In this document: positions 16,798 through 25,323 of the stretch, piece by piece | Position numbering within the stretch: the first letter of the stretch is position 1 | Layout: every line of letters begins with the position of its first letter | DNA from: Paenibacillus marchantiae | GTDB lineage: Bacteria > Bacillota > Bacilli > Paenibacillales > Paenibacillaceae | Assembly: GCF_028771845.1 (NCBI RefSeq) | Contig: NZ_CP118270.1 | Span: 5,704,001 to 5,768,000 of the forward strand | Length of the DNA: 64,000 nucleotides | Reading direction: 5' to 3' | Notes under the pieces: generated by a model | Database searches by the model: none | What the model saw: only the letters and a program-made list of their open reading frames with translations | Told to the model about the DNA's origin: nothing | Position numbers and translations under genes: made by a program

Positions 16798-18467
16798 GTT
16801 TGGTTCCCCCCGTTATCCAACGACTTCTCATCCACTTCCACATTCATATGTTTTAACACAGCTGCAACCTCGCGCCTAAATCCAAACCAGTTTTTGTTCG
16901 TATGGCCACCTAGGGTGAGTTGTCCATCATCAATCCGAATCCAAATACGTCGGTGGTGCCAGTAAAAGCCCATAACCAGACCCAACATAACGATGCCTGC
17001 CCCAACCCATACGAAAGGCATGGCCTTATCAATACGGATATTGAGGTAACTCACGGACTGAATGATGTCCACCTTATCCATGCTATCGACCTCTAGCTGC
17101 AAAGGAATTTCTCCTCCATTCAGCTGTTTGTTAATTGCGTCCTGTTGAAAACGCTGTTTATCGATCTGCTTCGCAAAATACAAGTACTGCATGCCCTCTG
17201 CAGGTAAATCGGGTCCCTTGATGTTAAATAGAAAGGCAGGCGCATTAGGTGAAGGGGACTTTGATTTGGGCTCTCCATTTTCATCCAGCCCAAAATCCAT
17301 ATATTTTTCTTTAACACTCAGACTATAGGGTCCAGCTTCAAACGTTCGCTGCGTATCCACCATAGCAATTTGGATTGCTCCATACTTCTCACCCGTCTGG
17401 GCATTGACCAAATCAGGCGTTACCGAACGAATCGTTGGTGTCAGATCATAATCAAATTGATATGCTTTTAATCCGTGGTAATTCAGTGGATGGTTCACTC
17501 GAACATCATGTCGGTCCACCTCGGTCAATTGAGGTTTTTTCGAAGGATCCGAGCAATCTGCCGTACATTCGTACAATACCACTTTGGTTTCAAATAGTTT
17601 TGGAACGGTTTTGTTCAAATTACGGAACTGTTCTGGAACCTCATCTTCATTGTAAAATTCAACATTAAACTGTTCATTCTTCAAATACATGGAGGTATTC
17701 GGTATTTTTTTGATTTCCCCTTGGGGAAAAGCAACATGCTCATCCAGATTCAGCCCGGGAAGTCCTCGAGCAAGTACTGCGAGCAGGAAGATAATCAATC
17801 CGATATGGATAACATATGGCCCCCAGCGACTGAATCGATGTTTCTCAGCCAGCAATGCAGTACCCTCGGTATGCACGCGATAACCTTTCTTTTTAAGCGG
17901 CGTAACCGCTTTCTTAATCCAGTCTTCTGATGCCTCAGCTATGGAACCTTGATACACCAGTCGCTGGCGTGTAAGAAACTGCATGTGTTTGCGTATTTTC
18001 TGTTTATTCAGCGCTTTATATAGTGGAAGTACCCGGTCTAGACTGCATATGACCAATGAAGCGCCGATCAGTACCAGTAACAAAATAAACCACCAGGATT
18101 CGTATGTATGGGACAGACCCAGCAGATAATAGATATGACCCAACTGACCGTATGTGTCCTTGTAATATACGGATGGATCAATATTCAGAAATGTACTTTC
18201 TTGTGGATAGATTGTGCCCAGCATGGAACCTACAAGTGTAAACACAATCATGTAAACAGCAATTTTGACCGATGAGAAAAAGTTCCATATGCGGTCAATG
18301 ATTTTGGGATTGGTACGCTGCGAACGACGCGCCATGCCATCATAACGCATTTCCAATACTTCATCCGATTTGACCTCGGCCTCCAGCAGCGGCTTGCCAC
18401 AGGCTTCACACAGCACAGTGCCCACCGGATTCTGGTGTCCGCACTCACATTTCGTATTTTGGAACAC
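16794..18467 (-). CDS. resB: Cytochrome c biogenesis protein ResB with N-terminal zinc ribbon
   Basis: A 557-residue membrane protein. The ResB/Ccs1 core has membrane helices at roughly 65-90, 120-145, 210-235 and near 485-505 with a large external domain between the third and fourth, and works with ResC to bring haem to apocytochrome c. Residues 1-28 form an extra zinc ribbon with C-E-C-G (about residues 8-11) and CEACGKP (about 20-26), so a cytoplasmic metal-binding module precedes the first helix. I do not recall this ribbon in B. subtilis ResB. An internal motif ECTADCSD in the external domain could also bind metal or be a disulphide. ATG 18467 follows AGGAGGTCTAG, 14 nt after resA. Confidence 0.92.
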   Translation of the reverse strand: MFQNTKCECGHQNPVGTVLCEACGKPLLEAEVKSDEVLEMRYDGMARRSQRTNPKIIDRIWNFFSSVKIAVYMIVFTLVGSMLGTIYPQESTFLNIDPSVYYKDTYGQLGHIYYLLGLSHTYESWWFILLLVLIGASLVICSLDRVLPLYKALNKQKIRKHMQFLTRQRLVYQGSIAEASEDWIKKAVTPLKKKGYRVHTEGTALLAEKHRFSRWGPYVIHIGLIIFLLAVLARGLPGLNLDEHVAFPQGEIKKIPNTSMYLKNEQFNVEFYNEDEVPEQFRNLNKTVPKLFETKVVLYECTADCSDPSKKPQLTEVDRHDVRVNHPLNYHGLKAYQFDYDLTPTIRSVTPDLVNAQTGEKYGAIQIAMVDTQRTFEAGPYSLSVKEKYMDFGLDENGEPKSKSPSPNAPAFLFNIKGPDLPAEGMQYLYFAKQIDKQRFQQDAINKQLNGGEIPLQLEVDSMDKVDIIQSVSYLNIRIDKAMPFVWVGAGIVMLGLVMGFYWHHRRIWIRIDDGQLTLGGHTNKNWFGFRREVAAVLKHMNVEVDEKSLDNGGNQT

Positions 18468-18481
18468 GACTAGACCTCCTG

Positions 18482-19009
18482 TCAGGGCTGTTTCGCCAGT
18501 TGTGAAATTTGAGCGTCAAGTGTGTCCAAATCAAGTTGACCGATATGAATGGTGGAGATTTTACCCGTGTCGGAGACAAAAAATGTCGTTGGCATCGGCG
18601 AAATGCCAAAATCCCGGATCGAGTTTTTGTCACGGTCGAGCATAATCGGAAACGTAACGCCCACCTGTCGAACAAAATTTTCCACGGTCATCTGGTCTTC
18701 CCCAACATTGATACCAACAAATTGCACACCCTGGTCCTTCCATTTGTCCGCTTGCGCTTGTAGCGCAGGCATCTCTTTGACACAAGGCTCACACCATGTT
18801 CCCCAGAAGTTGATTACCATGGCTTTGCCTTTGTATTCCTCAGACGTATGAACTTGTCCATCCAGGCCCAGCAGTTCAAAAGAAGGAGCTTTGTCTCCTT
18901 CTTTTGGCTTGCCATTCGAGCCGGATACCGATGTAGTAATCGCATATCCGCCCAACACCAGGATCAATAACAAAATGACGATTTGCACCGCTCTTCTTGA
19001 TTTCCCCAT
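18482..19009 (-). CDS. resA: Thiol-disulfide oxidoreductase ResA
   Basis: From ATG 19009, preceded by GGGGAGCAGCAC, the protein has 175 residues; the frame extends to 19042 but lacks a ribosome-binding site there. Residues 8-24 are the membrane anchor and the rest is an external thioredoxin fold with active site WCEPC (Cys73 and Cys76) and the cis-proline loop ISPMPTTFFV. ResA reduces the haem-binding cysteines of apocytochrome c before haem attachment. First gene of the resABCDE operon. The 250 nt upstream contain no gene that I can support and probably hold the operon promoter. Confidence 0.95.
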   Translation of the reverse strand: MGKSRRAVQIVILLLILVLGGYAITTSVSGSNGKPKEGDKAPSFELLGLDGQVHTSEEYKGKAMVINFWGTWCEPCVKEMPALQAQADKWKDQGVQFVGINVGEDQMTVENFVRQVGVTFPIMLDRDKNSIRDFGISPMPTTFFVSDTGKISTIHIGQLDLDTLDAQISQLAKQP

Positions 19010-19262
19010 GTGCTGCTCCCCTTTTAAGTCAGCTTTTTGCATAATTTAAATTTAAACGCTCCCCGGTACAAGAATTAGACGAATAACACCATTTCGATCT
19101 AACTCTTGCTGATTGAAAGTCGCTCCGGGGATTTATGCAAAAAGCTTGAGTGACTAGCATTCGCATATAACGGTCTTGGACAACTGTGAACATCCTATGA
19201 ACAATTATAGCGAATTTCGTCACAAAACTGCGGCGCTTTTATGAAAATTATGTGTCCTCACA

Positions 19263-20021
19263 TTACCTTTTTTTCATTTTTTTGGCGGGTTCTGATTTTG
19301 CGAGCGTAATCAGGTTGTTGACTTCTTCTTTGGTTAGATTGCGTGTGAGTCCCCGTTTCAGGTTTTGAAGCAAAATACCACCAAACGAAATCCGTTTCAG
19401 ACGTGTTACCGGATGGTTAATCGCTTCGAACATACGTCTAACCTGACGGTTACGCCCTTCGTAAATCGTAATAGAGATAACAGATTCATTTGCTGCGGTA
19501 TCCACATCTTTGTACTCAATCTCTGCCGGAGCTGTCATACCATCGTCCAGCATAATGCCTGTCTTTAATTTCTCCAGAGCCGAACCATGTGGAACACCTT
19601 TAACGGTTGCATGATACGTTTTGGGTACGTGATGCTTAGGATGCGTCAACAAATGCGCAAACTCGCCATCGTTGGTTAGAATGAGCAATCCTTCTGTGTC
19701 ATAATCCAGACGACCCACTGGGTATACCCGTTCCTTGACACCTTTAAGATAGTCGGATACAATTTTCCGACCTTCAGGGTCTGAAGCACTTGTGATAACA
19801 CCCTTCGGTTTGTTCAACATCATGTACACTTTCTTTTCACTGCGGATCGGTTTACCATTAACCGTAATCATATCCTCTTCGGGGTTCGCTTTCGTACCCA
19901 GTTCGGTTACGACCTCCCCGTTAACTTCTACTTTGCCGGACAGGATCAGTTCCTCGCTCTTGCGGCGGGATGCAATGCCTGCCTGTGCGATAATTTTTTG
20001 TAATCTTTCCATGTTTGTCAT
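19263..20021 (-). CDS. rluB: 23S rRNA pseudouridine synthase RluB-type
   Basis: A 252-residue protein with an N-terminal S4 RNA-binding domain (ERLQKIIAQAGIASRRKSEELI) and an RsuA/RluB catalytic domain with the active-site Asp in VGRLDYDTEGLL and the GRNRQVRRMF motif. It converts a uridine of 23S rRNA to pseudouridine. ATG 20021 follows GAGGTGAC; an ATG three codons later is possible. The C-terminus is lysine-rich (AKKMKKR), consistent with RNA binding. It lies just upstream of resA, as ypuL does in B. subtilis. Confidence 0.93.
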   Translation of the reverse strand: MTNMERLQKIIAQAGIASRRKSEELILSGKVEVNGEVVTELGTKANPEEDMITVNGKPIRSEKKVYMMLNKPKGVITSASDPEGRKIVSDYLKGVKERVYPVGRLDYDTEGLLILTNDGEFAHLLTHPKHHVPKTYHATVKGVPHGSALEKLKTGIMLDDGMTAPAEIEYKDVDTAANESVISITIYEGRNRQVRRMFEAINHPVTRLKRISFGGILLQNLKRGLTRNLTKEEVNNLITLAKSEPAKKMKKR

Positions 20022-20138
20022 GTCACCTCACACTAATGATACCCATCAAGGCCGGAAATCACAAGGATAATCCATCGATTTTGTTAACACAAGGATTGTA
20101 AACACCTTTTAAGCTGCATTTAGCTATGAATTTAGACC

Positions 20139-20190
20139 AAAAAAGCTCACCCTCTCACTGCCGGTATGCGACAGGAGCGTTAAGGTGAGC
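20139..20190 (-). terminator. Terminator after the trypsin-like protease gene
   Basis: On the minus strand GCTCACC pairs with GGTGAGC around a long structured loop, followed by TTTTTT. It lies 44 nt past the protease stop. Confidence 0.7.
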
Positions 20191-20233
20191 CGTTCAATTT
20201 CAACCATATGTAACCACTACAACATGAATAAGT

Positions 20234-21052
20234 TTAATTGGCTACTTTACCAGCAACAACGACCTGTTTTTTCGCAGGGGTTGCACTTTCTTTAATGAAG
20301 GATTGCAATGTTTTGGAAGTAATATAATAAGTACGTCCGCCGTATACAAAGGTCATCATGCCAATAACCCGATTGTTCTGGTCCAGAACAGGGCCACCTG
20401 AATTGCCTTGTGCTACTGATTTTACGATACTGCCAATGCCTTTCTTTCCTGGAACATCTGAATCTTGTGAATTAAATACTCGGCTCTTGGCGATTGTATT
20501 GTAAGTTGAAGGGAAATCTTCGTCCAACAGCACGAGTTCCCCGGCGGAATTTTTAGGAAATCCGATGGTATAGACAATTTGATTATCTTTGGCATTTGCA
20601 AACGTCACCGGTTGTGCGTCGATTTCTTTGTCCAGCTTCAGCAATGCCATATCTGTCACCGGATCTGTTTTAATGATTTTGGCTTTAACCGGCTTGTCCA
20701 GATGACCTGGGCTTGCTACAGTAAGTGTGCCTTCATCCCCATCAGACAGTTCAGCATAATCCTGAACGACATGATAATTGGTTAGCACCTCATCCTTGGA
20801 GATCAGTATGGATGTACCTACATCATAATATACTGAATCGGGTTCATCCTGTTTGACCAGACGTACGTTCACAACTGGAAAAGAATCCGCTGTAACGGCC
20901 AACTGAGCACGTAGTTGTTTATCGAAGTATCCCGTAAAATGAATCGTATTAACGGCTTGAGCCGCAGCCAACCCCGTCTGTCCTGCAAGCAACGCAATGG
21001 CAAGCATGCCTGACATTCCAAAGCGGAGCATTCGTTTCCAACTCTTTTGCAT
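20234..21052 (-). CDS. Secreted trypsin-like serine protease
   Basis: From ATG 21052, preceded by GGAGGAGAGTGAGAATC, the protein has 272 residues. The first 33 form a Sec signal peptide with a predicted cut after AAAQA. The chymotrypsin fold shows the triad His94 (TNYHVV), Asp134 (TDMALLKL) and Ser218 (QGNSGGPV). Unlike HtrA there is no PDZ domain and no membrane anchor, so it is probably exported in soluble form. It lies between rluB and spmB but has its own terminator and a separate ribosome-binding site, and is likely monocistronic. Substrate unknown. Confidence 0.85.
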   Translation of the reverse strand: MQKSWKRMLRFGMSGMLAIALLAGQTGLAAAQAVNTIHFTGYFDKQLRAQLAVTADSFPVVNVRLVKQDEPDSVYYDVGTSILISKDEVLTNYHVVQDYAELSDGDEGTLTVASPGHLDKPVKAKIIKTDPVTDMALLKLDKEIDAQPVTFANAKDNQIVYTIGFPKNSAGELVLLDEDFPSTYNTIAKSRVFNSQDSDVPGKKGIGSIVKSVAQGNSGGPVLDQNNRVIGMMTFVYGGRTYYITSKTLQSFIKESATPAKKQVVVAGKVAN

Positions 21053-21116
21053 GATTCTCACTCTCCTCCGCTATCATTCTAGCATAATTCGTATATCGGA
21101 AGGAGAGGGCATATTT

Positions 21117-21650
21117 TTAACCAAATACAATCAAACAAATGACCAAGGCTGCAATGAAACCAACTACATCGGAAAACAACCCAACTTTGAGCGCATAGCG
21201 ACCATTACGAATGCCTACGGCTCCAAAATAAACTGTCAATACATATAGGGTTGTATCCGTACTGCCTTGAATCGTGGAAGCCATGCGGCCAATCATCGAG
21301 TCAGGGCCATAGGTTTTAATTAGGTCAGTTGTAAAGGCAAGCGAGCCTGTCCCAGTTAAAGGACGCAAAATACCGAGTGGCAATACTTCTCCCGGAACCC
21401 CCATCCAGGATACAAGTGGTGCGAATAGGCTGATCACATAATCCAATGCACCGGAAGCACGGAATACACTGATCGCTACCATCATACCTACCAGATGGGG
21501 AATAATGCTAATTGCCGTAGAGAAGCCATCTTTGGCCCCATCAACAAAAGATTCGTAGACCGGGACCTTTTTGGTAAACGCATATAATGGAACAAACGCG
21601 ATGATAACCGGAATGGCCCAGACGGAAATCCAGTTGATGAAGGTTAACAA
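21117..21650 (-). CDS. spmB: Spore maturation protein B
   Basis: A 177-residue membrane protein of the nucleoside-recognition (Gate) fold with motifs GMMVAISVFRASGALD, LGILRPLTGTGSLAFT and GSTDTTLYVLTVYFGAVG, typical of SpmB. With SpmA it is needed for normal dehydration of the spore core. The start is TTG 21650 behind AAAGGATGAG, 6 nt past the spmA stop. Follows spmA as in B. subtilis. Confidence 0.93.
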   Translation of the reverse strand: MLTFINWISVWAIPVIIAFVPLYAFTKKVPVYESFVDGAKDGFSTAISIIPHLVGMMVAISVFRASGALDYVISLFAPLVSWMGVPGEVLPLGILRPLTGTGSLAFTTDLIKTYGPDSMIGRMASTIQGSTDTTLYVLTVYFGAVGIRNGRYALKVGLFSDVVGFIAALVICLIVFG

Positions 21651-21656
21651 CGTTGC

Positions 21657-22283
21657 TCATCCTTTCATACCGGGATTGTCACTTTTATGTACACGCGGCG
21701 GCCTGTGAAGTGCCCTATTTCGGTACCAGCGATCGGCTACAATGGCTGCAAATGTCGCAATAATGGTTGCCATTAGCGTGGTACCTACAATTTCCGTGGC
21801 ATTCGCGGAATGATAATTAAGTCGAATGGCTATCAGGGTTGTCGGAATAATGGTGATACTCGCTGTATTCAGAGCCAGCAAAGTACACATGGCAGGGGAA
21901 GCCGTTTGTTTATCCGGATTCAGCTCTTGCAGTTGCTGCATGGCTTTGATACCCATTGGGGTTGCCGCATTACCGAGGCCGAGCAGATTGGCACTCATGT
22001 TAGATAAAATATAGCCCATGGCTGGATGATTCCGCGGAACATCCGGGAACAAAAAGCCAACAACCGGACCCAGCAGCTTCGCGATTCGTCCCAGCAGCCC
22101 GGCATCCTCAGCCATTTTCATCATACCCATCCAAAACACGAGCACACTGATCAGCCCAAAACATACCGTTACTCCGGTTGCTGCTCCATCAAAAGCCGCC
22201 TGCGTAACGACTTCAATTTTGCCTTGTGCTGCTGCAAAAGCAAATCCGGTTACGATCATGAGAAGCCAGATTAAATTGATCAA
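21657..22283 (-). CDS. spmA: Spore maturation protein A
   Basis: A 208-residue polytopic membrane protein with SpmA motifs GLISVLVFWMGMMKMAEDAGLL, NLLGLGNAATPMGIKAM and TASITIIPTTLIAIR. TTG 22283 follows GGAGGGTTATCCT. It lies between dacB and spmB, the conserved order dacB-spmA-spmB, all linked to cortex maturation and spore heat resistance. The restored reading frame of dacB would end 18 nt upstream of this start. Confidence 0.93.
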   Translation of the reverse strand: MINLIWLLMIVTGFAFAAAQGKIEVVTQAAFDGAATGVTVCFGLISVLVFWMGMMKMAEDAGLLGRIAKLLGPVVGFLFPDVPRNHPAMGYILSNMSANLLGLGNAATPMGIKAMQQLQELNPDKQTASPAMCTLLALNTASITIIPTTLIAIRLNYHSANATEIVGTTLMATIIATFAAIVADRWYRNRALHRPPRVHKSDNPGMKG

Positions 22284-22301
22284 AGGATAACCCTCCCCTC
22301 A

Positions 22302-22376
22302 TTATGGAGATAACAAATGGCTTAATACTGCGCGCCATGCGGAAGCCCAGGTAGAAATTTCACCGATCCCCCCCCA
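22302..22376 (-). other. Poly-G tract and out-of-frame C-terminal anchor of dacB
   Basis: Eight C in the plus strand (22368-22375). Losing one base joins dacB to a 25-codon tail ending at 22302 that looks like a membrane-anchoring amphipathic helix; gaining one base gives a different 18-residue tail ending in AQY. The tract is either a slippage site or a sequencing error. Confidence 0.7.
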
Positions 22377-23490
22377 GAGCTGCATCCTCTGTCTTCGGCT
22401 CTGGCGGAATATAACTTCCTTTGCGATACACAGGAATTGAACCCACAAGTTTCCCTTCAAGCTGCATATCAATTCGGCCAGCCAGTCCAAAAGTAGGATC
22501 TGTCGTTTTTGCATCTCCCCCTGTACTCTCTTGTACCCGGTTATCGAGTAAAATCAGCTTTTTCGTCAATGAGGACGTCTCACTCTTCGCTAGAGGATAG
22601 GTGAACCCGCGACCTGTGACCACATCCGTGTTTTGTACAGGCTGTTCTTTTATTGCAATTTCCACCAAAGGGAAGTTTTCAAAACCGAAATCCAGCATAC
22701 GTGCATGGTCATTCCAATCGTCGCCATCGTTCAGGGTTACCGCAGCAAGCTGTTGCCCATTGCGTGTAGCAGAGCTAACCAGACAACGGAACGCCTTTTT
22801 GGTATATCCGGTCTTTACGCCATCGGCCCCCTCGTACAACCGCAGCATTTTATTTTTGTTTTGCCAGGAGTACTCCCAGCTCTCATTCGGATTTGGAGCC
22901 GACTTGTTCTCCGTAGCTACAATACGTTTGAACACCTGATTCTTGAGCGCATACGCAGTTAAGCGTGCAAGATCATTGGCGGTGGAGTAATGACCGTCTG
23001 CGTCAAGTCCATGGGGATTCATAAAATGGGAATGGGTCAGACCAATTTGCTCTGCCTTTTTGTTCATTAACAGGACAAAGCCTTCTTCAGATCCACCGAC
23101 ATGTTCAGCAATCGCCGAGGCCGCATCGTTGCCTGATCGCAGCATCAGCCCATATAGCATGTTTTCAAGTGTCATTTCTTCACCCAGCTTGAGATAGATG
23201 GACGACCCTTCTTTGGCAAAAGCCGAAGAAGTTACCTTTACTTTGTCATCCAGTTTACCGTGTTCAATCGCAACAATTGCCGTCATGATTTTGGTCAAGC
23301 TGGCAATTCTCAGTTCCTTATCCCCATCTTTGCTGTACAATATTCGGCCCGATGTTACATCAATGAGAGCAGCGCTTTGCGCATGGTTTGAGGGGCCGGG
23401 GATGGTTCCCTGGGCTTCAGCAAGCCCAAATGAGGGAAACAGAAACAAAGGTACAAGCATACATGCCATAAATTTCATTAATTTTCGCAT
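22360..23490 (-). CDS. dacB: D-alanyl-D-alanine carboxypeptidase DacB (PBP5*), C-terminus shifted
   Basis: From ATG 23490 (GGAGGAATGAATCG upstream) the frame gives 376 residues with a Sec signal peptide (about 1-26), the catalytic SxxK at Ser64-Lys67 (ASLTKI), SGN at 119-121 and KTG in DGVKTGY. The enzyme trims the terminal D-Ala of cortex peptidoglycan. The frame stops at 22360 just after a run of eight G (22375-22368 on the minus strand). With seven G, the sequence would continue to 22302 and add GIGEISTWASAWRAVLSHLL, an amphipathic tail typical of the membrane anchor of low-molecular-weight penicillin-binding proteins. As written the protein lacks that anchor. See findings. Confidence 0.9.
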   Translation of the reverse strand: MRKLMKFMACMLVPLFLFPSFGLAEAQGTIPGPSNHAQSAALIDVTSGRILYSKDGDKELRIASLTKIMTAIVAIEHGKLDDKVKVTSSAFAKEGSSIYLKLGEEMTLENMLYGLMLRSGNDAASAIAEHVGGSEEGFVLLMNKKAEQIGLTHSHFMNPHGLDADGHYSTANDLARLTAYALKNQVFKRIVATENKSAPNPNESWEYSWQNKNKMLRLYEGADGVKTGYTKKAFRCLVSSATRNGQQLAAVTLNDGDDWNDHARMLDFGFENFPLVEIAIKEQPVQNTDVVTGRGFTYPLAKSETSSLTKKLILLDNRVQESTGGDAKTTDPTFGLAGRIDMQLEGKLVGSIPVYRKGSYIPPEPKTEDAALGGDR

Positions 23491-23573
23491 CGATTCATTC
23501 CTCCGGGTCACTTGGAATCTTGTACTAGCTTATGTCTGGACAACCCGAAGTATGTCCCAGTGTTAGAAAACAG

Positions 23574-23608
23574 CAAAAATCCCTCTCGCACATGCTGCGG
23601 AAGGGATC
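23574..23608 (-). terminator. Terminator after ytfJ
   Basis: On the minus strand ATCCCT pairs with AGGGAT, with an inner CGCA/TGCG hairpin, followed by TTTTTGC. It lies 17 nt past the restored ytfJ stop. Confidence 0.65.
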
Positions 23609-23624
23609 TTAACCGAATCATTAT

Positions 23625-24118
23625 TTAGCTGTACGTAGAAGGATCAGGTGTGACAGGAATGCCGGACTCTGCCGGTTGTGCTGTATTACGATTGCGGAAC
23701 ATGTCCTGGATTCTATCCATCACATAAGGTGTGGAATCGATCAATTTCTCGAACAGATGCGTTGAGTTGTCAAGCGGCACGATGTGTACGCCCTGTTTGC
23801 CAACTACCAGGAACGCGATAGGACGAATGGATACGCCCCCCCGCTTCCGCCTCCAAATGGTGAGGCAACCGATGCGGAGCTGGCATGTTCAGTGGTACTA
23901 CTTCCGCTGCTCCCGCCGCTTCCACCTTTGCTGTTTCCATCATTTACATGAAAATCACTGCCACCCGCAGCGAATCCAAATCCCACTTTACTGATCGGCA
24001 AAATTACGGTACCATCAGGTGTTTCGACCGCATCGCCCACGATTGTATTGACATCCACCATGGCCTTGATATTTTCCATTGCGGTTTCCATTAAGCCTTG
24101 AATTGGATGATCTGACAT
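23625..24118 (-). pseudogene. ytfJ: Sporulation protein YtfJ (GerW family), frameshifted in a G run
   Basis: ATG 24118 follows GGAGGGAATTGAA. The first part (MSDHPIQGLMETAMENIKAM, DGTVILPISKVGFGFAAGGS, then a Gly/Ser-rich stretch) is a clear GerW/YtfJ N-terminus. At the seven-G run (23842-23836) the frame shifts and stops at 23804 after PFGGGSGGAYPFVL. In the next frame the expected C-terminal part is intact: GVSIRPIAFLVVGKQG, VPLDNSTHLFEKLIDS and PVTPDPSTYS with a stop at 23625. One more G, or two fewer, restores a 164-residue protein. YtfJ-type proteins are spore proteins linked to germination. Whether this is a true break, a phase-variable switch or an error cannot be told from one sequence. 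Confidence 0.85.
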
Positions 24119-24401
24119 TTCAATTCCCTCCAGTTTCAATTTAAGCTAGGTTTGATCTAACCATATCATCCCCAAACTTGAAGGGACTTATGTAAGCCAG
24201 CCATTTAACTAAACCTCAATACTACAAACCGCTGACTGGGCAAAATAAAATCCGGCAGTTGCAAGCAAACTATAGGAAATTTTCTCATACTCGGTTTCTT
24301 CTTAACTACCGAGTAGACCCAGCCAAGACGCATAGTTCCACCCCCGCCACCCCGCAATCATTTTAAATGAAAGGCGTATAACACAGGGACAGTACATACA
24401 C

Positions 24402-25148
24402 TTAAATTTGCGATTTACTGTGTTGTTTCTTCAGCTTCAGCTTGCGTCTGCGCCGTTGTTCTTGTAAGAGTTTGAACCACATCCGCCATCCTCCCTCTAC
24501 TTGAAGCACTCGGGTTAAGAGCGTAAGTCCTGCGATCATGACTGCTGAAATCCGGATCTTTAGTTTCCAATCCAGCTCGGTTTGGAACTCCATCTCGTCT
24601 TCCCACACCGGCACAACTTGTAACTTTGGCGTTTGTTCAAAACGGATTTGATAAGAGAGGTATCCAATGATGATCGACTTGATACTCCACACCCAACCTA
24701 TGAGAACAGCCGTATATGCTGCATCGCCGACGCCAATGCGAGTGGACCAGGACAAATGAGTCATATGTACACGAGTGAGTGTTTGCTTGATCCAGAGCTT
24801 TAATGCTTCCGTTGCCCTGAGCATGATTTTTACATCCTTAGCCCATTTTTTGACTTTACGTTTGTTAACACGCTCGCTGCTCTGGGCTTCCCCCCTCGAA
24901 TGATTCATTCGCTGCTCCGTCTTCACCAGAAAACCTTCCTTCATATTACGAAAGACAATACTAGGAATTTCATAGTTAATACGCACAATGCCATATAACA
25001 GACGAACCGTAATCTTGGCATAATCATCATGATTGTGTTTCCTGAATGTAAAATGCACATGAACATACGAGATGAGGACTGCGACAAGAAGCAGTGCGAT
25101 CAACAAGCCGATTCCTCCAAGCCAAATCCACACAGGCCTTACCTCCAA
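24402..25148 (-). CDS. DUF2953 membrane-anchored protein (YtfI-like)
   Basis: A 248-residue protein with an N-terminal membrane helix (about residues 7-28) and a second hydrophobic segment near 205-215 (RISAVMIAGLTLLT), ending in a strongly basic tail. The pattern FRKHNHDDYAKITVRLLYGIVRINYEIP and the central TRIGVGDAAYTAVLIGWVW fit the DUF2953 family, usually found next to ytfJ and expressed during sporulation. Function is unknown. The gap to ytfJ (24119-24401) contains no other gene or clear RNA structure. Confidence 0.75.
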   Translation of the reverse strand: MEVRPVWIWLGGIGLLIALLLVAVLISYVHVHFTFRKHNHDDYAKITVRLLYGIVRINYEIPSIVFRNMKEGFLVKTEQRMNHSRGEAQSSERVNKRKVKKWAKDVKIMLRATEALKLWIKQTLTRVHMTHLSWSTRIGVGDAAYTAVLIGWVWSIKSIIIGYLSYQIRFEQTPKLQVVPVWEDEMEFQTELDWKLKIRISAVMIAGLTLLTRVLQVEGGWRMWFKLLQEQRRRRKLKLKKQHSKSQI

Positions 25149-25267
25149 GCCCTCAATTCTTTTCTCGTCTAGTATGACACTCTATATAGGAAAAAATTCA
25201 CGTCTGACCTGAAAATTCCATTTAATCTTTGAACGACTACCTTGCACTCCATTCCACATACCACGCC

Positions 25268-25302
25268 AAAAAAACCGGCACCCCGAAAGGGCAACCGGTT
25301 TT
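25268..25302 (-). terminator. Terminator after scpB
   Basis: AAAACCGGTTGCCC and GGGTGCCGGTTTT form the stem on the minus strand, followed by TTTGG. It lies 22 nt after the scpB stop and separates it from the ytfI-like gene. Confidence 0.85.
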
Positions 25303-25323
25303 GGATCGATCCAGACTGCAAAG

